Origin: Lolium rigidum | Taxonomy: Eukaryota > Streptophyta > Magnoliopsida > Poales > Poaceae | DNA: 64,000 nt | Direction of reading: 5' to 3' | Assembly: GCF_022539505.1 (NCBI RefSeq) | Contig: NC_061510.1 | Coordinates: forward strand, 276,230,330 to 276,294,329 | Shown here: positions 33,408-44,369 of the stretch, in pieces | How positions within the stretch are numbered: the stretch's first letter is position 1 | Layout: each line of letters starts with the position of its first letter | Translations under genes and position numbers: made by a program | The notes under the pieces: model-generated | What the model was told of the DNA's origin: nothing | Database searches by the model: none | Seen by the model: only the letters and a program-made list of their open reading frames with translations

Positions 33408-34781
33408 GTGATAACGGGTTGTCAATCTCACCGGCTTCTTTGTAACAAAGTATTAGATGTATAGTGTGGATGATGATTGTTTGCAAGAACGATGAAGAAC
33501 AATAGCGAGCAGATTTGTATTTCGGATGTAAAGAATGGACCGGGGTCCACGAGTTCACTAGAGGTGTCTCTCCCATAAGATAAATAGCATGTTGGGTGAA
33601 CAAATTACGGTCGGGCAATTGACAAATAGAGAGGGCATAACAATGCACATACATGATATGATGTATATTGTGAGATTTAATTGGGCATTACGACAAAGTA
33701 CATAGACCGCTATCCAGCATGCATCTATGCCTAAAAAGTCCACCTTCAGGTTATCATCCGAACCCCTTCCAGTATTAAGTTGCAAAACAACAGACAATTG
33801 CATTAAGTATGGTGCGTCATGTAATCAATAACTACATCCTCGGACATAGCATCAATGTTTTATCCCTAGTGGCAACAGCACATCCACAACCTTAGAACTT
33901 TACATCACTGTCCCAGATTTAATGGAGGCATGAACCCACTATCGAGCATAAATACTCCCTCTTGGAGTTAAGAGCAAAAACTTGGCTAGAGCCTCTACTA
34001 ATAACGGAGGGCATGCAAGATCATAAACAACACATAGGTAATAGATTGATAATCAACATAACATAGTATTCTCTATCCATCGGATCCCGACAAACACAAC
34101 ATATAGAATTACAGATAGATGATCTTGATCATGTTAGGCAGCTCACAAGATCCGACAATGAAGCACATGAGGAGAAGACAACCATCTAGCTACTGCTATG
34201 GACCCATAGTCCAGGGGTGAACTACTCACTCATCACTCCGGAGGCGACCATGGCGGTGAAGAGTCCTCCGGGAGATGAATCCCCTCTCCGGCAGGGTGCC
34301 GGAGGTGATCTCCAGAATCCCCCGAGATGGGATTGGCGGCGGCAGCGTCTCAGTAAGGTTTTCCGTATCGTGGCTCTCGGCACTGGGGGTTTCGCGACGA
34401 AGACTATATGTAGGCGGAAGGGCAGGTCAGGGGGCCACACGAGGGCCCCACACAGCAGGGCCGCACGGGCCCCTCCTGGGCCGCGCCGCCCTAGTGTGGC
34501 GGCGCCCCGTGGCCCCACTTCGTCTTCTCTTCGGTCTTCTGGAAGCTTCGTGGCAAAATAGGCCCCTGGGCGTTGATTTCGTCCAATTCCGAGAATATTT
34601 CTTTACTAGGATTTCTGAAACCAAAAACAGCAGAAAACAGCAACTGGCTCTTCGGCATCTCGTTAAGAGTTTAGTGCCGGAAAATGCATAAATACGACAT
34701 ATAATGTGTATAAAACATGTAGATATCATCAATAATGTGGCATGGAACATAAGAAATTATCGATACGTCGGAGACGTATCA
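33408..34781 (-). repeat. R7: R1-type LTR, reverse orientation
   Basis: 1374 bases matching the R1 LTR in reverse, ending GACGTATCA at 34781. About 220 bases of the other end fall in the gap. It joins the middle of R8's LTR, so R7 inserted in R8, as a solo LTR or as the edge of an element lost in the gap. Confidence 0.85.
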
Positions 34782-35227
34782 GGCCACGAGGTGGCCACAC
34801 AACAGGGCGGCGCGGCCCAAGCCCTGGCCGCGCCGACCTACTATGTGGGCCCCTCGTGACGCCCCTTGACCTGCCCTTCCGCCTACTTAAAGTCTTCGTC
34901 GCGAAACCCCCAGTACCGAGAGCCACGATACGGAGAACCTTCTAGAGACGCCGCCGCTGCCAATCCCATCTCGAGGGATTCAGGAGATCGCCTCCTGCAC
35001 CCTGCCGGAGAGGGGAATCATCTCCCGGAGGTCTCTTCATCGCCATGATCGCCTCCGGATCGATGTGTGAGTAGTCCACCCCTGGACTATGGGTCCATAG
35101 CAGTAGCTAGATGGTTGTCTTCTCCTCATTGTGCTATCATGTTAGATCTTGTGAGCTGCCTATCATGATCAAGATCATCTATTTCTAATTCTTCATGTTG
35201 TGTTTGTTGGGATCCGATGAATATTGA

Positions 35228-35232
35228 ATACT
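35228..35232. repeat. R9 target-site duplication (left)
   Basis: ATACT, repeated at 42325-42329. Confidence 0.92.
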
Positions 35233-36409
35233 TGTCGACTGCCAAAACCCACCGGCGGGCAGCGGCCTTGTCAACACCGTAGAGCCGGGAAGAGCCTAGA
35301 GCTGCGGCTGGCTGAGACCCCTCCGAGCGACGGCCCGCAATGCTCTTCTGGTCACACGCGGCGATGCAAAGTGCAAGGGCGTGCCACCTGACCTATACCT
35401 GGTCAGGAAGGTGATGGGGATGCCTCGCTTAGTTTCCTGCAGGGCATACATGTAAACATTAAATACGAGCCTCGATCGGCTCTCAGGTTATCCCGTGAAT
35501 CGGCTCAAAGAGCCGATCCACCCATGATTCGTACGGGGTGCACGAATACTTGGTGGTCCTGCTTGATCAATATGAAGCTAATGAGATCTACGACGATTTA
35601 GGGTTTTCACCGCATAATCGGATCATCCTACTCCAGGTTGGGCCTCGCGGCCACGCACGGTGCTCATAAGCCGATCCTAAACAAGGCCAAAAAACCAACA
35701 TGAAGTTGATCCTCGGAACATCCCGTTTAGGACCTGCGAACACCACCCTACGCGCCACTTGGATCCTCCCCCTTTGTAAGGCCTAACTATTGCGGATATT
35801 AAACTAATCCTTGTAGAACAAGGAGCAATCGTAACGGATCAGATCTACTAAATAATGATCAAGCGGGGTGCCGCCCCCACACCTGAGATAGGCGTGAGGG
35901 CGGCTAGATATGCAAGGGTTGCACTACGTAAGCATGCTTAAACGAAGAACAATGCTAACCCTAACACATCTAATGATAACTACGTTGCTCGCCATCAAAA
36001 GCGCTTCGGTACGAGCAACGCATGAACAACGTGGGGCTTGTGCTGCCTAGATCGCAAGATGCGATCTAGGCAGCATGTCGCTTACCTGATAGAAACCCTC
36101 GAGACGAAGGAGTTGGCGATGCGCCGAGATTGGTTTGTTTTGGGGTTGAACGTGAGTTGTTGTTTTTTCCATAAACCCTAGGTACATATTTATAGTCCAG
36201 GGGACTTTCTAATGCGGGCGTTGCACCAAACCGTGCACGAGTAAGAATCTACTTTCTAAACTAAGATACGATCTAATATGTTACAGATACATGGGCAATT
36301 AAACCCAACTTGGTATAACAGGCCGATTCACGTAATCCTCCATGTATATTTCCTTAAGCCCATCCTGATCGCGGCCCACCTCTGACTCGGTTAAATCTTG
36401 GTGATAACA
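35233..36409 (-). repeat. R9 3' LTR
   Basis: TGTTATCACC... to ...GGCAGTCGACA on the minus strand. Contains TATA (36185-36195) and a 16-bp hairpin (36041-36075). Confidence 0.94.
36041..36075. other. Perfect 16-bp hairpin in R9 3' LTR
   Basis: TGCTGCCTAGATCGCA, loop AGA, then its exact reverse complement. Copy in the 5' LTR at 41958-41992. Confidence 0.92.
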
Positions 36410-36422
36410 CATGCCCCCCTGG
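36410..36422 (-). other. R9 polypurine tract
   Basis: On the minus strand CCAGGGGGGCATG next to the LTR start TGTTATCACC. Confidence 0.75.
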
Positions 36423-36691
36423 TTTTGGAATTGGTAATTCCAAAATCACTCTGCTTTCCTTCGTCGGGTCATGTCGTGGCAGAACCGTCGCAGTATCCCT
36501 CATGATGATGCCTTGCCTTCTCAACTTCTCCGCGTGACCTGGCAGTTTTCTTTTTTTCTTTTTTAGGCACCACTTCCTCGGAACTGCTGTGGCATTGAAT
36601 TTCCACTATATCCTCCTTCGATTTAACCGCTCTGAACAGTTCTCCTCTGTATCTCCTTCGCATTAGCACCCCAAAAGCCCTCCCAGCCACC

Positions 36692-37210
36692 ATGTCTTCC
36701 TCCTCCTCTGCCCCATCGGATCTTGCCAGCCAATCCTCCACGTCCCGTGAGCCGACGCCGGAGTACAACGCGGCGGCGGTCCACGCGGCCAACACCCGCC
36801 GCGCCATTGCGGCCGGGGAGGAGTCAGACCACGACTTCTCCATCTGGTCCGAGGACGACCAGTCCTTGACGGACGGGGAGAGCGGCCTCCGCTTCCTCGC
36901 CGTTGGGGAAACGGAGGAGGAGAGTGACGACGACAGCTTCTCCTGCGACTTCACCTCTTCCGGGGAGGAGGAGGAGCAGGAAGAGGAGGAGGAGGACGAC
37001 GACGAGAGCTCCTCCGACGAGCCGCCGGCCAGGCGGTTCTGCCCTTGGCCGGGCAATCTTAGCGACTTCGACAGCGACGAGGACGACGCCGACGAAGAAG
37101 ATGAAGACAACGAGGGCCCGGTCGGCGGCCATTGGAGCGACGACGAGCCCGCCGGGAGCAGCGCCGATAGTGGCGACGACGGCGACGACGAGGGCGGTGA
37201 CGGCCCATAG
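36692..37210 (+). CDS. R9 antisense ORF: highly acidic 172-residue protein
   Basis: ATG in a strong plant context (CCACCATGT) at 36692, stop at 37208-37210, opposite to gag and close to the 3' LTR. The product starts with a Ser-rich region, has a short central part (EYNAAAVHAANTRRAIAA, residues about 24-41), then long Asp/Glu/Ser runs such as EEEEQEEEEEDDDESS, one RRFCPWPGNLSDF segment, and an acidic C-terminus. No transmembrane segment or known enzyme domain is seen. Such acidic tails occur in histone chaperones and nucleolar proteins, but homology cannot be claimed. GC-rich third positions and a UTR-like leader with a weak CTATAT at 36606 suggest its own promoter. It fits the antisense extra-ORF position known in Tat-lineage elements. 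Confidence 0.7.
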   Translation: MSSSSSAPSDLASQSSTSREPTPEYNAAAVHAANTRRAIAAGEESDHDFSIWSEDDQSLTDGESGLRFLAVGETEEESDDDSFSCDFTSSGEEEEQEEEEEDDDESSSDEPPARRFCPWPGNLSDFDSDEDDADEEDEDNEGPVGGHWSDDEPAGSSADSGDDGDDEGGDGP

Positions 37211-38323
37211 ATAGGACCTCTAGAATAGGGCCAGTAGTAGTAGATGGGGCAATGGATCCCCTAGTATTTCCCTTTTGAGAGCAATTAGCTCTTTATGTAA
37301 GAAATCTCATCTTAATCAATGAAGAACTTTTCCCCAATCTTGATTTTGCCGATTCCTTTTAATTGAGCCGATTCTCTCTTCTACTGACCTTGCCGATTCG
37401 TCTCCTTTGCCAATGCGTAATGAGCCGATCGCACCGCATCGGTCCTTTGAAATTCACCCTTCTCTTCTTCAGCTGATGATTTTCTAAATCTGATGGAAGA
37501 TGCCGGATTTTCAGGAAAACCTTTGAACTTTTCCAACCAAACCCAATAATCCTTTTCAGTACCCATCGTTGTGAAGAAGGTCGCAATGAAGGATCAGCCG
37601 ATGGTATCCTCATCGGTTCTTTAAACAGAGTATCCACTAGGCCTGCTGCCCCCCGAGCCTTACTTGAGGCGAGAATGTCAGAGAGAATGCGCCACAGCCG
37701 ATCCTCTTTCTTCCTCCGACAGCCGATAATCTTCCGTTTCAGCTGAACTAGCCCCAAAGATTGGAAATCCTTGACAACAAAAAGGTTCAGGAACCCGGAT
37801 CGGCTCGAAGCAGCTGGAGAAGTTTCCATTGTTTTACTCCCTCGAGGCAACAGAAGGCACCACCGTTGGTCTGGATTTGGTGGAGACTCGATAAACATTG
37901 CATAATTCCACTAAAGTCGATGGCTGCGCATCGGCTGCCTCTCAATTCTAAAGTCGATGCCCTCGCATCGGCTGTAAAACATTTTGTTTTTTTTTTTTTT
38001 TTTTTTTTACGGCCGACCTGTGCCTCGGCCCCCATATTCCAATACCCATCACCAGAAGATGAGATGCTTCCATTGCATATCCTCGTATTTTATCTACCTG
38101 GGTGCCCCCCGAGCCGATTCTGTCAAGAGAATTGATGGTATCGGCTCCGTTGGATAACGTGTTGAACCCAGGCAGAATGGTGGGTGAGGATAATTTTGGC
38201 CGATTGCTGGAATCGGCCTCCACGTTGCTTGCTCGTTGAAGGTTTTGTAAGTTCCCTTCATAAATTTTTTGGGGACGATCACAAGGATCAGCCTCTCCGG
38301 GTTTGCTCATTGGTTTGATCTTG
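37211..38323 (-). other. R9 non-coding region dense in GCCGAT/ATCGGC motifs
   Basis: Between the acidic ORF and gag. Many copies of GCCGAT or its complement (for example near 37350, 37366, 37393, 37424, 37702, 37724, 37800, 38112). A poly-T run of about 24 lies at 37986-38009. No supported ORF. Confidence 0.7.
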
Positions 38324-41084
38324 CTACTTGGTCAGGCTGGATAAAACCAACCCAACCTCTGACTTGATGCGCTTGCTGTCGTCCACCTTGAGTGCTCCGT
38401 AGAGTCGTGGAGGGCCAAGCTCTGTCGGCAAGACGAGTACCATGTTTGTGCCAGCCGATGTCTCATCATCGGCTTTCCTCTGTTTAGGGCGCCACTCCAT
38501 TTTCCGTGGACGACCCTCTTCATCCAGGGTTCGCTGAACTTTTGCAGCCAGATCAGGTCGTGCCTTCCTTAGCGTATGCAGGTATAACCTTTCGGCTTCC
38601 TCCAGGCCGCGCAATCGCTGAACCCTGCGCAGGAACGGCTGAGTCCGTCAGGGCACCACCTTGGCCGGTGGTACCTATCTTCTTCCACTTCTCCCTCGTC
38701 TTCTGAATCCTCAAGATCTGCCCAACGAGGTGACTCAGCGCGTTTGCTTTGTGGCGGGAGAGGCCCTAGGCGCTCGAACACATACACGTTGGCTGCCTCC
38801 TTCTTTTTCCGATTGCATTCGGGCAATTGCCGATTGTGGGCAATCGGCTCATTCCTGAATCCCAGCGAGTAGTCCGAAGAAAGGGCAGTCCCAATGCCCG
38901 GCGTTGTCATCTTGCTCCCTTGATGCTTCCGTGGCACAGCCGCTCGTGCTCCTCCTCATCGCGATCCTGCCGACGATATCTTCCGGCTTCTCTAGCCGCA
39001 CGATCTCCTCTATCATCGTAATTGGACCGTCGGCGTTGGTCATACCGACTCACATATTTTTTGAGGAGGTGATCGAGAGGGGCCGCCGATATCTTATATT
39101 CTTCACCTCTCCCTCCGTGACATAGCGCTTGCCATCATGACGGAGCCGATCGCGTGGAGCGGCCTCCTCTGTATCCTTGCTATGAGAGCAGCTGCCCTCA
39201 TCTCCATCTTTGCCGAGTGGTTTCCGTGTCCTACCATGTTGATGCTGAACGAGGGACCCGGCTGGCAACCTTCAGTGGTAGGTGATTTCCACCATGTTAA
39301 CGGCGGGGAAGGGTTGGGTGTCGACCTTCATGGCGTACTGGTTGAAAATTAGCCGCCCCTTCTCTATCGCCGCTTGGATGTGCCGACGCCACACCCGGCA
39401 GTCGTTGGTGGCATGGGAAAGCGAGTTGTGGAATTTGCGAGTACGGCTTTCCGTTTAGCTCTTTCGCCGTGGGGAACTTGAGACCTTCGAGAATCGTCAA
39501 CTGTTTCTCCTTGAGCAGGAGGTCGAAGATTTGTTCAGTCTTGGTCACGTCAAAATCAAATCCCCTAGGCGGCCCTGGTGGCTTTACCCATTTGCAGGCC
39601 ACGGGGGTTCCTCCCCGAGTCCACTCAGCCACTGCTATTTCTTGGTCTCCCGCAGCACTTCATCTTCCTCTCGTATCGACCATAACTACTGCACGCTTGA
39701 ACTTGTCTTGGTACAGGTCGGGGTGGCGCTGTTCATATGCTCGATAGTTTCGAACCATGTGCGCCAGCGAGGGATAATCTGCTTGGGAGGCCATGTCCTT
39801 GAGCTGTGTTGCAAGGCCTCGCTACTGCCAACTCGATCGCTTCCTTTTCAGTTATACGAACCGAATAACATCGGTTCCTAAGATTCCTGAAGTGCTGGAT
39901 GTATTCTCCGTCACCGTTTCCCGCGCTCGACGTAGTTGTGCTAGATCGGCAATGCCGGACTCGGAAGCTTCGAATGGTATTGCATATGGAACTGTTCTTC
40001 CAATTGCTTCCAAGACTGGATGGAGTTTGCTGGCAAAGAGGTGTATCATCCAAAAGCCGATCCCGTGAGGGACTGTGAAAAGAGCCTCACGCGTAGCTGA
40101 TCCGACACCGAAGCCGGTCCTAGTTGAGCCAAATATCGGCCGACGTGCTCGATGGAGCTGGAGCCATCCGATCCGCTGAATTTGGAGAAGTCGGGGAGCC
40201 GATATTTAGGTGGCAGCGGGATCATCTCGTAATCGTCGGGGTACGGCTTGGAATAGCCGATCGCCCTTCTTTTCGGCATCATGCCGAACCGGTCTCTCGG
40301 TATGGTACCGATCTGATCCGCTGTGCTGGCCGTAGGAGTTGCACTCCGAAGATTCGCCGGGGTGGCGTACTTGGCCTGCCATGTTTGCTTTTCCAGCTCC
40401 GAGCCATCCGCAGGAGCTGGGCTCGGGAGTTTCGTCGGTGTGGCGTATTTAGTTAGCCACGTCCGCTTCCGTCGCCGACGTTCCTCCCTGCCTTCGCCGG
40501 AGTCCCCGATGTTGTGGCCTGGTTTGTGAGTGCCCGGTCACCACAATCCGGCACATACATGCACGCGTATCCATGAGGGATCTCCTTAGGCGCCTCCATT
40601 AAGAACCGGTAGTCACTAGGGTCGCCACCAATCCTGTAGACGAGGAATGCCGGTGTAGTCGGCACTTCAGCAGGTGCTGCCAACGCATATGGCAGCGGTG
40701 GACGGGACTGGAGTGGCAACTCTCCTTGATGAGTCCCGAGAGCTGGTCCTGACGGCGAGTACTGGTGGCTCATGATCTCCCGGATCACGCGCGGAGCGAC
40801 ACGCTCCAACACGTTGACCAAGTTCTCGAGTGGCGGTGTAGCGAGTGAGCCACCGGGTAATTGATCTCCCGCCGCAGACCCCGGTGCGTTCCTCCGACGG
40901 GGTAGAGAGGTCTATCCCATCGAGCGCACCTTGCGGTGAGAATCCCTTCCATCCGATGCCATGGGTACGGGTTCTCCGAAAAGAGCCGATGAGGTCGGCT
41001 TCGAGGGTGGCCTTGATCTCGTTGTATCGCTTCTTGAGCTCGTCGGGCAGATCCTCGTAGGTGACCGGGCGTGCCGTCCGCCAT
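38324..41084 (-). pseudogene. R9 gag, multiply frameshifted
   Basis: Minus strand from ATG 41084. The frame shifts within a few codons, then shows YEDLPDELKKRYNEIKATL and FSPQGALDGIDL (40667-41060), a Pro-rich segment with VYRIGGDPSDYRFLMEAP (40453-40821), then PLPPKYRLPDFSKFSG (40046-40282) opening the retrotransposon gag core. Core motifs continue in other frames (SIQSWKQLEEQF near 40010, EYIQHFRNLRNRCYSV near 39890, KRAVVMVDT near 39690). A C-terminal part includes CPECNRKKKEAANVY (near 38810) and ends at 38324. At least five frame changes are present, many near CTG/CAG. Protease is absent. Confidence 0.8.
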
Positions 41085-41122
41085 CTCAGATGTAGATGGC
41101 GATGTGGTTGATGTAGATGATT

Positions 41123-41144
41123 GTCCCACCGGGCGTGCCGAGAA
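41123..41144 (-). other. R9 primer-site region
   Basis: On the minus strand it reads TTCTCGGCACGCCCGGTGGG next to the LTR end. The position fits a primer site; the tRNA was not identified. Confidence 0.6.
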
Positions 41145-41146
41145 TG

Positions 41147-42324
41147 TGTTGACTCGCCAAAACCCACCGGCGGGCAGCGGCCTTGTCAACACCGTAGAGC
41201 CGGGAAGAGCCTAGAGCTGCGGCTGGCTGAGACCCCTCCGAGCGACGGCCCGCAATGCTCTTCCGGTCACACGCGGCGATGCGAAGTGCAAGGGCGTGCC
41301 ACCTGACCTATACCTGGTCGGAAGGTGATGGGGATGCCTCGCTTAGTTTCCTGCAGGGCATACATGTAAACATTAAATACGAGCCTCGATCGGCTCTCGA
41401 AGTTATCCCGTGAATCGGCTCAAAGAGCCGATCCACCCATGATTCGTACGGGGTGCACGAATACTTGGTGGTCCTGCTTGATCAATATGAAGCTAATGAG
41501 ATCTACGACGATTTAGGGTTTTCACCGCATAATCGGATCATCCTACTCCAGGTTGGGCCTCGCGGCCACGCACGGTGCTCATAAGCCGATCCTAAACAAG
41601 GCCAAAAAACCAACATGAAGTTGATCCTCGGAACATCCCGTTTAGGACCTGCGAACGCCACCCTACGCGCCACTGGATCCTCCCCCCCTTTGTAAGGCCT
41701 AACTATTGCAGATATTAAACTAATCCTTGTAGAACAAGGAGCAATCGTAACGGATCAGATCTACTAAATAATGATCAAGCGGGGTGCCGCCCCCACACCT
41801 GAGATAGGCGTGAGGGCGGCTAGATATGCAAGGGTTGCACTACGTAAGCATGCTTAAACGAAGAACAATGCTAACCCTAACACATCTAATGATAACTACG
41901 TTGCTCGCCATCAAAAGCGCTTCAAGTACGAGCAACGCATGAACAACGTGGGGCTTGTGCTGCCTAGATCGCAAGATGCGATCTAGGCAGCATGTCGCTA
42001 CCCGATAGAAACCCTCGAGACGAAGGAGTTGGCGATGCGCCGAGATTGGTTTGTTTTGGGGTTGAACGTGAGTTGTTGTTTTTTCCATAAACCCTAGGTA
42101 CATATTTATAGTCCAGGGACTTTCTAATGCGGGCGTTGCACCAAACCGTGCACGAGTAAGAATCTACTTTCTAAACTAAGATACGATCTAATATGTTACA
42201 GATACATGGGCAATTAAACCCAACTTGGTATAACAGGCCGATTCACGTAATCCTCCATGTATATTTCCTTAAGCCCATCCTGATCGCGGCCCACCTCTGA
42301 CTCGGTTAAATCTTGGTGATAACA
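41147..42324 (-). repeat. R9 5' LTR
   Basis: 1178 bases, near-identical to 35233-36409; TATA box at 42101-42111 and hairpin at 41958-41992. Confidence 0.94.
42101..42111 (-). promoter_or_regulatory. R9 LTR TATA box
   Basis: On the minus strand CTATAAATATG, about 215 bases from the LTR start. It would place transcription start near 42075, so the 16-bp hairpin falls in the 5' leader of the RNA. Confidence 0.65.
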
Positions 42325-43208
42325 ATACTATGTCAAGTTGATTATCAATCTATCATATATGTTATTTATGTTCTTGCATGCTCTCCGTTGCTAGTAGAGG
42401 CTCTGGCCAAGTTGATACTTGTGACTCCAAGAGGGAGTATTTATGCTCGATAGTGGGTTCATGCCTCCATTAAATCTGGGACAATGACATAAAGTTCTAA
42501 GGTTGTGGATGTGTTGTTGCCACTAGGGATAAAACATCGATGCTTTGTCTAAGGATATTTGTGTTGATTACATTACGCACCATACTTAATGCAATTGTCT
42601 GTTGTTTACAACTTAATACTGGAAGGGGTTCGGATGATAACCTGAAAGTGAACTTTTAGGCATAGATGCATGTCTGGATAGCGGTCTATGTACTTTGTCG
42701 TAATGCCCTGATTAAATCTCATAGTACTCATCATGATATATGTATGTGCATTGTTATGCCTTCTTTATTTGTCAATTGCCCAACTGTAATTTGTTCACCC
42801 AACATCTGCTTATCTTATGGGAGAGACACCACTAGTGAACTGTGGACCCCGGTCCTATTCTTTACATCTGAAATACAATCTACCCCAATTGTTCTTTACT
42901 GTTCTTCGCAAACAATCATCATCTTCCACACAATACGTTTAATACTTTGTTTGCGGCAAGCCGGTGAGATTGACAACCTCACTGTCACGTTGGGGCAAAG
43001 TACTTTGATTGTGTTGTGCAGGTTCCACGTTGGCGCCGGAATCCCTGGTGTTGCGCCGCACTACACTCCGCCACCATCAACCTTCAACGTGCTTCTTGAC
43101 TCCTACTGGTTCGATAAACCTTGGTTTCTTACTGAGGGAAACTTGCTGCTGTACGCATCACACCTTCCAGTTGGGGTTCCCAACGGGCGTGTGCTTTACG
43201 CGTCATCA

Positions 43209-44369
43209 GACACCACGAAGGTGCTGAGAGATATACTCACCAGCAGAATCAGCACGGAACACGCGAATGGGTGAGGAATACTGAGTGCGGACCATGGCCG
43301 CAAAACGCTGATAAATAGAGAGCACCTCACTGCGAGAGCGCATGAAAAACACCCAGGTGTACCGTGAAAAATCATCAATGAATAAGATATAGTATCGATG
43401 GCCCCCTTTCGAAGCGAAGGGAGCCGGACCCCAAACATCCGAATGGACTAAATCAAACGGTCGCGAGAGACGAGACACACTAGTAGGATAGGGAAGCTGA
43501 ATCTGTTTGCCTAACCTACAACCCTGACAGTGTAACGACCCATCTCTAGAGACAGACCCCAGAAGGCCACGATGAACCAAAGACGACAGGCGAGAGTCAC
43601 AAAGGTGACCAAGACGATGATGCCACTGCTGAAAAGAGACGGTGACAGAGGCAACAACTGGAGGAGAACTGGCAGATGAAGTGGCAGCGGAAGGAACACG
43701 AAGCCAGTCTAACTCCCAAAGCCCCGAAGACTGACGGCTACGAGGGCCAGCTCCAACCAGGGCCTGTGTGCGATGATCCTGAACCGCACAAGACTCAGCG
43801 TCAAGAATGACGCGACAACCAGAATCGGTGAGCTGGCTAGCAGAGAAAAGGTTCATCCGAAGGCGAGGAACATGAGAAACATCAGGGACACGTAAAGAGG
43901 GAGTAGAAAGGGTGCCTGTACTAGAAACAGGAATAGAGGTACCATCAGCCGTGACAACACGGACAGGAGAAATAAGAGACCGAAGAGCAGACCGAATAGA
44001 AGACTCAGAGGTCATATGAAAGGAAGCTCCAGAATCCAGATACCACGGGGACGGACCTGACTGTGTAGAAAGTGGTGGTCGCGCAGTGCCAGAAGAGCCA
44101 GTCATAGAACCAGCAGCGCCCGGCGAGGAAGAGTCTGGAGTAGCGAGGAGACCACAAAGACCCCTGAGAATGTCCTGATCAGAGAGTGCAACTGCAGAAG
44201 ATCCTGAAGAGCCAGCCCGGCGACGATCCTGGAACCGGCGACGTAAGCCGGGATCCCGCGTCCGGCAGGTGGAGGAAGTGTGGCCAACCTTGCCACGATA
44301 GGGTGCAATGAGGACGAGGGCCGAGACTCGGACCGCGAGGCTGCTGACGTAAGCCGGAATCCCAAGCAT
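43209..44369 (-). pseudogene. R10 copia pol: protease and integrase N-terminal part, truncated
   Basis: From ATG 44369 the frame begins with a damaged zinc knuckle ([14 protein letters not shown], where the first two Cys of CCHC are Ala and Arg). It continues with the copia protease ([12 protein letters not shown], catalytic Asp in DSGAS) and the GAG-pre-integrase zinc region (WHHRLGHL ... [11 protein letters not shown], an HHCC pattern). Last comes the integrase core with first Asp in LVHSDVWGP and second in [12 protein letters not shown]8 joins directly after, adding a stop within a few codons, so the third catalytic residue, reverse transcriptase and RNase H are lost. The ATG overlaps the stop of the upstream ORF (TGATG). 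Confidence 0.88.

Larger units (their letters stand above)
35233..42324 (-). mobile_element. R9: complete Tat-like non-autonomous LTR retrotransposon with antisense gene
   Basis: 7092 bases. LTRs of 1177 and 1178 bases are nearly identical and flanked by perfect ATACT duplications. On the minus strand: 5' LTR (42324-41147), primer-site region, frameshifted gag (41084-38324), a region dense in GCCGAT motifs, then a purine tract (36422-36410) and 3' LTR. A plus-strand acidic ORF (36692-37210) lies near the 3' LTR. No protease, reverse transcriptase or integrase is visible. Confidence 0.93.
34782..43208 (+). mobile_element. R8: R1-type LTR, direct orientation, split by R9
   Basis: LTR pieces 34782-35232 and 42330-43208 are contiguous in R1 LTR coordinates. 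The first roughly 265 bases lie beyond R7. The LTR end (CGTCATCA, 43208) abuts copia R10 coding sequence, so R8 inserted into R10. Only LTR sequence is seen (3' LTR or solo LTR). Confidence 0.85.

Noticed and set aside
32749..33654. Long minus-strand ORF of 301 codons
   Set aside because: It reads through 100 N and joins LTR R7 to the R4 gag; only the 32749-33228 part is real gag.
36692..37210. Acidic ORF as a single-copy host gene
   Set aside because: It lies between the LTRs of an element with perfect target duplications, so it belongs to the element unless shown otherwise.
37340..38320. GCCGAT motifs as drought-response DRE elements
   Set aside because: The DRE core is GCCGAC; the iterated motif here ends in T, and it is spread through transposon body and LTRs.
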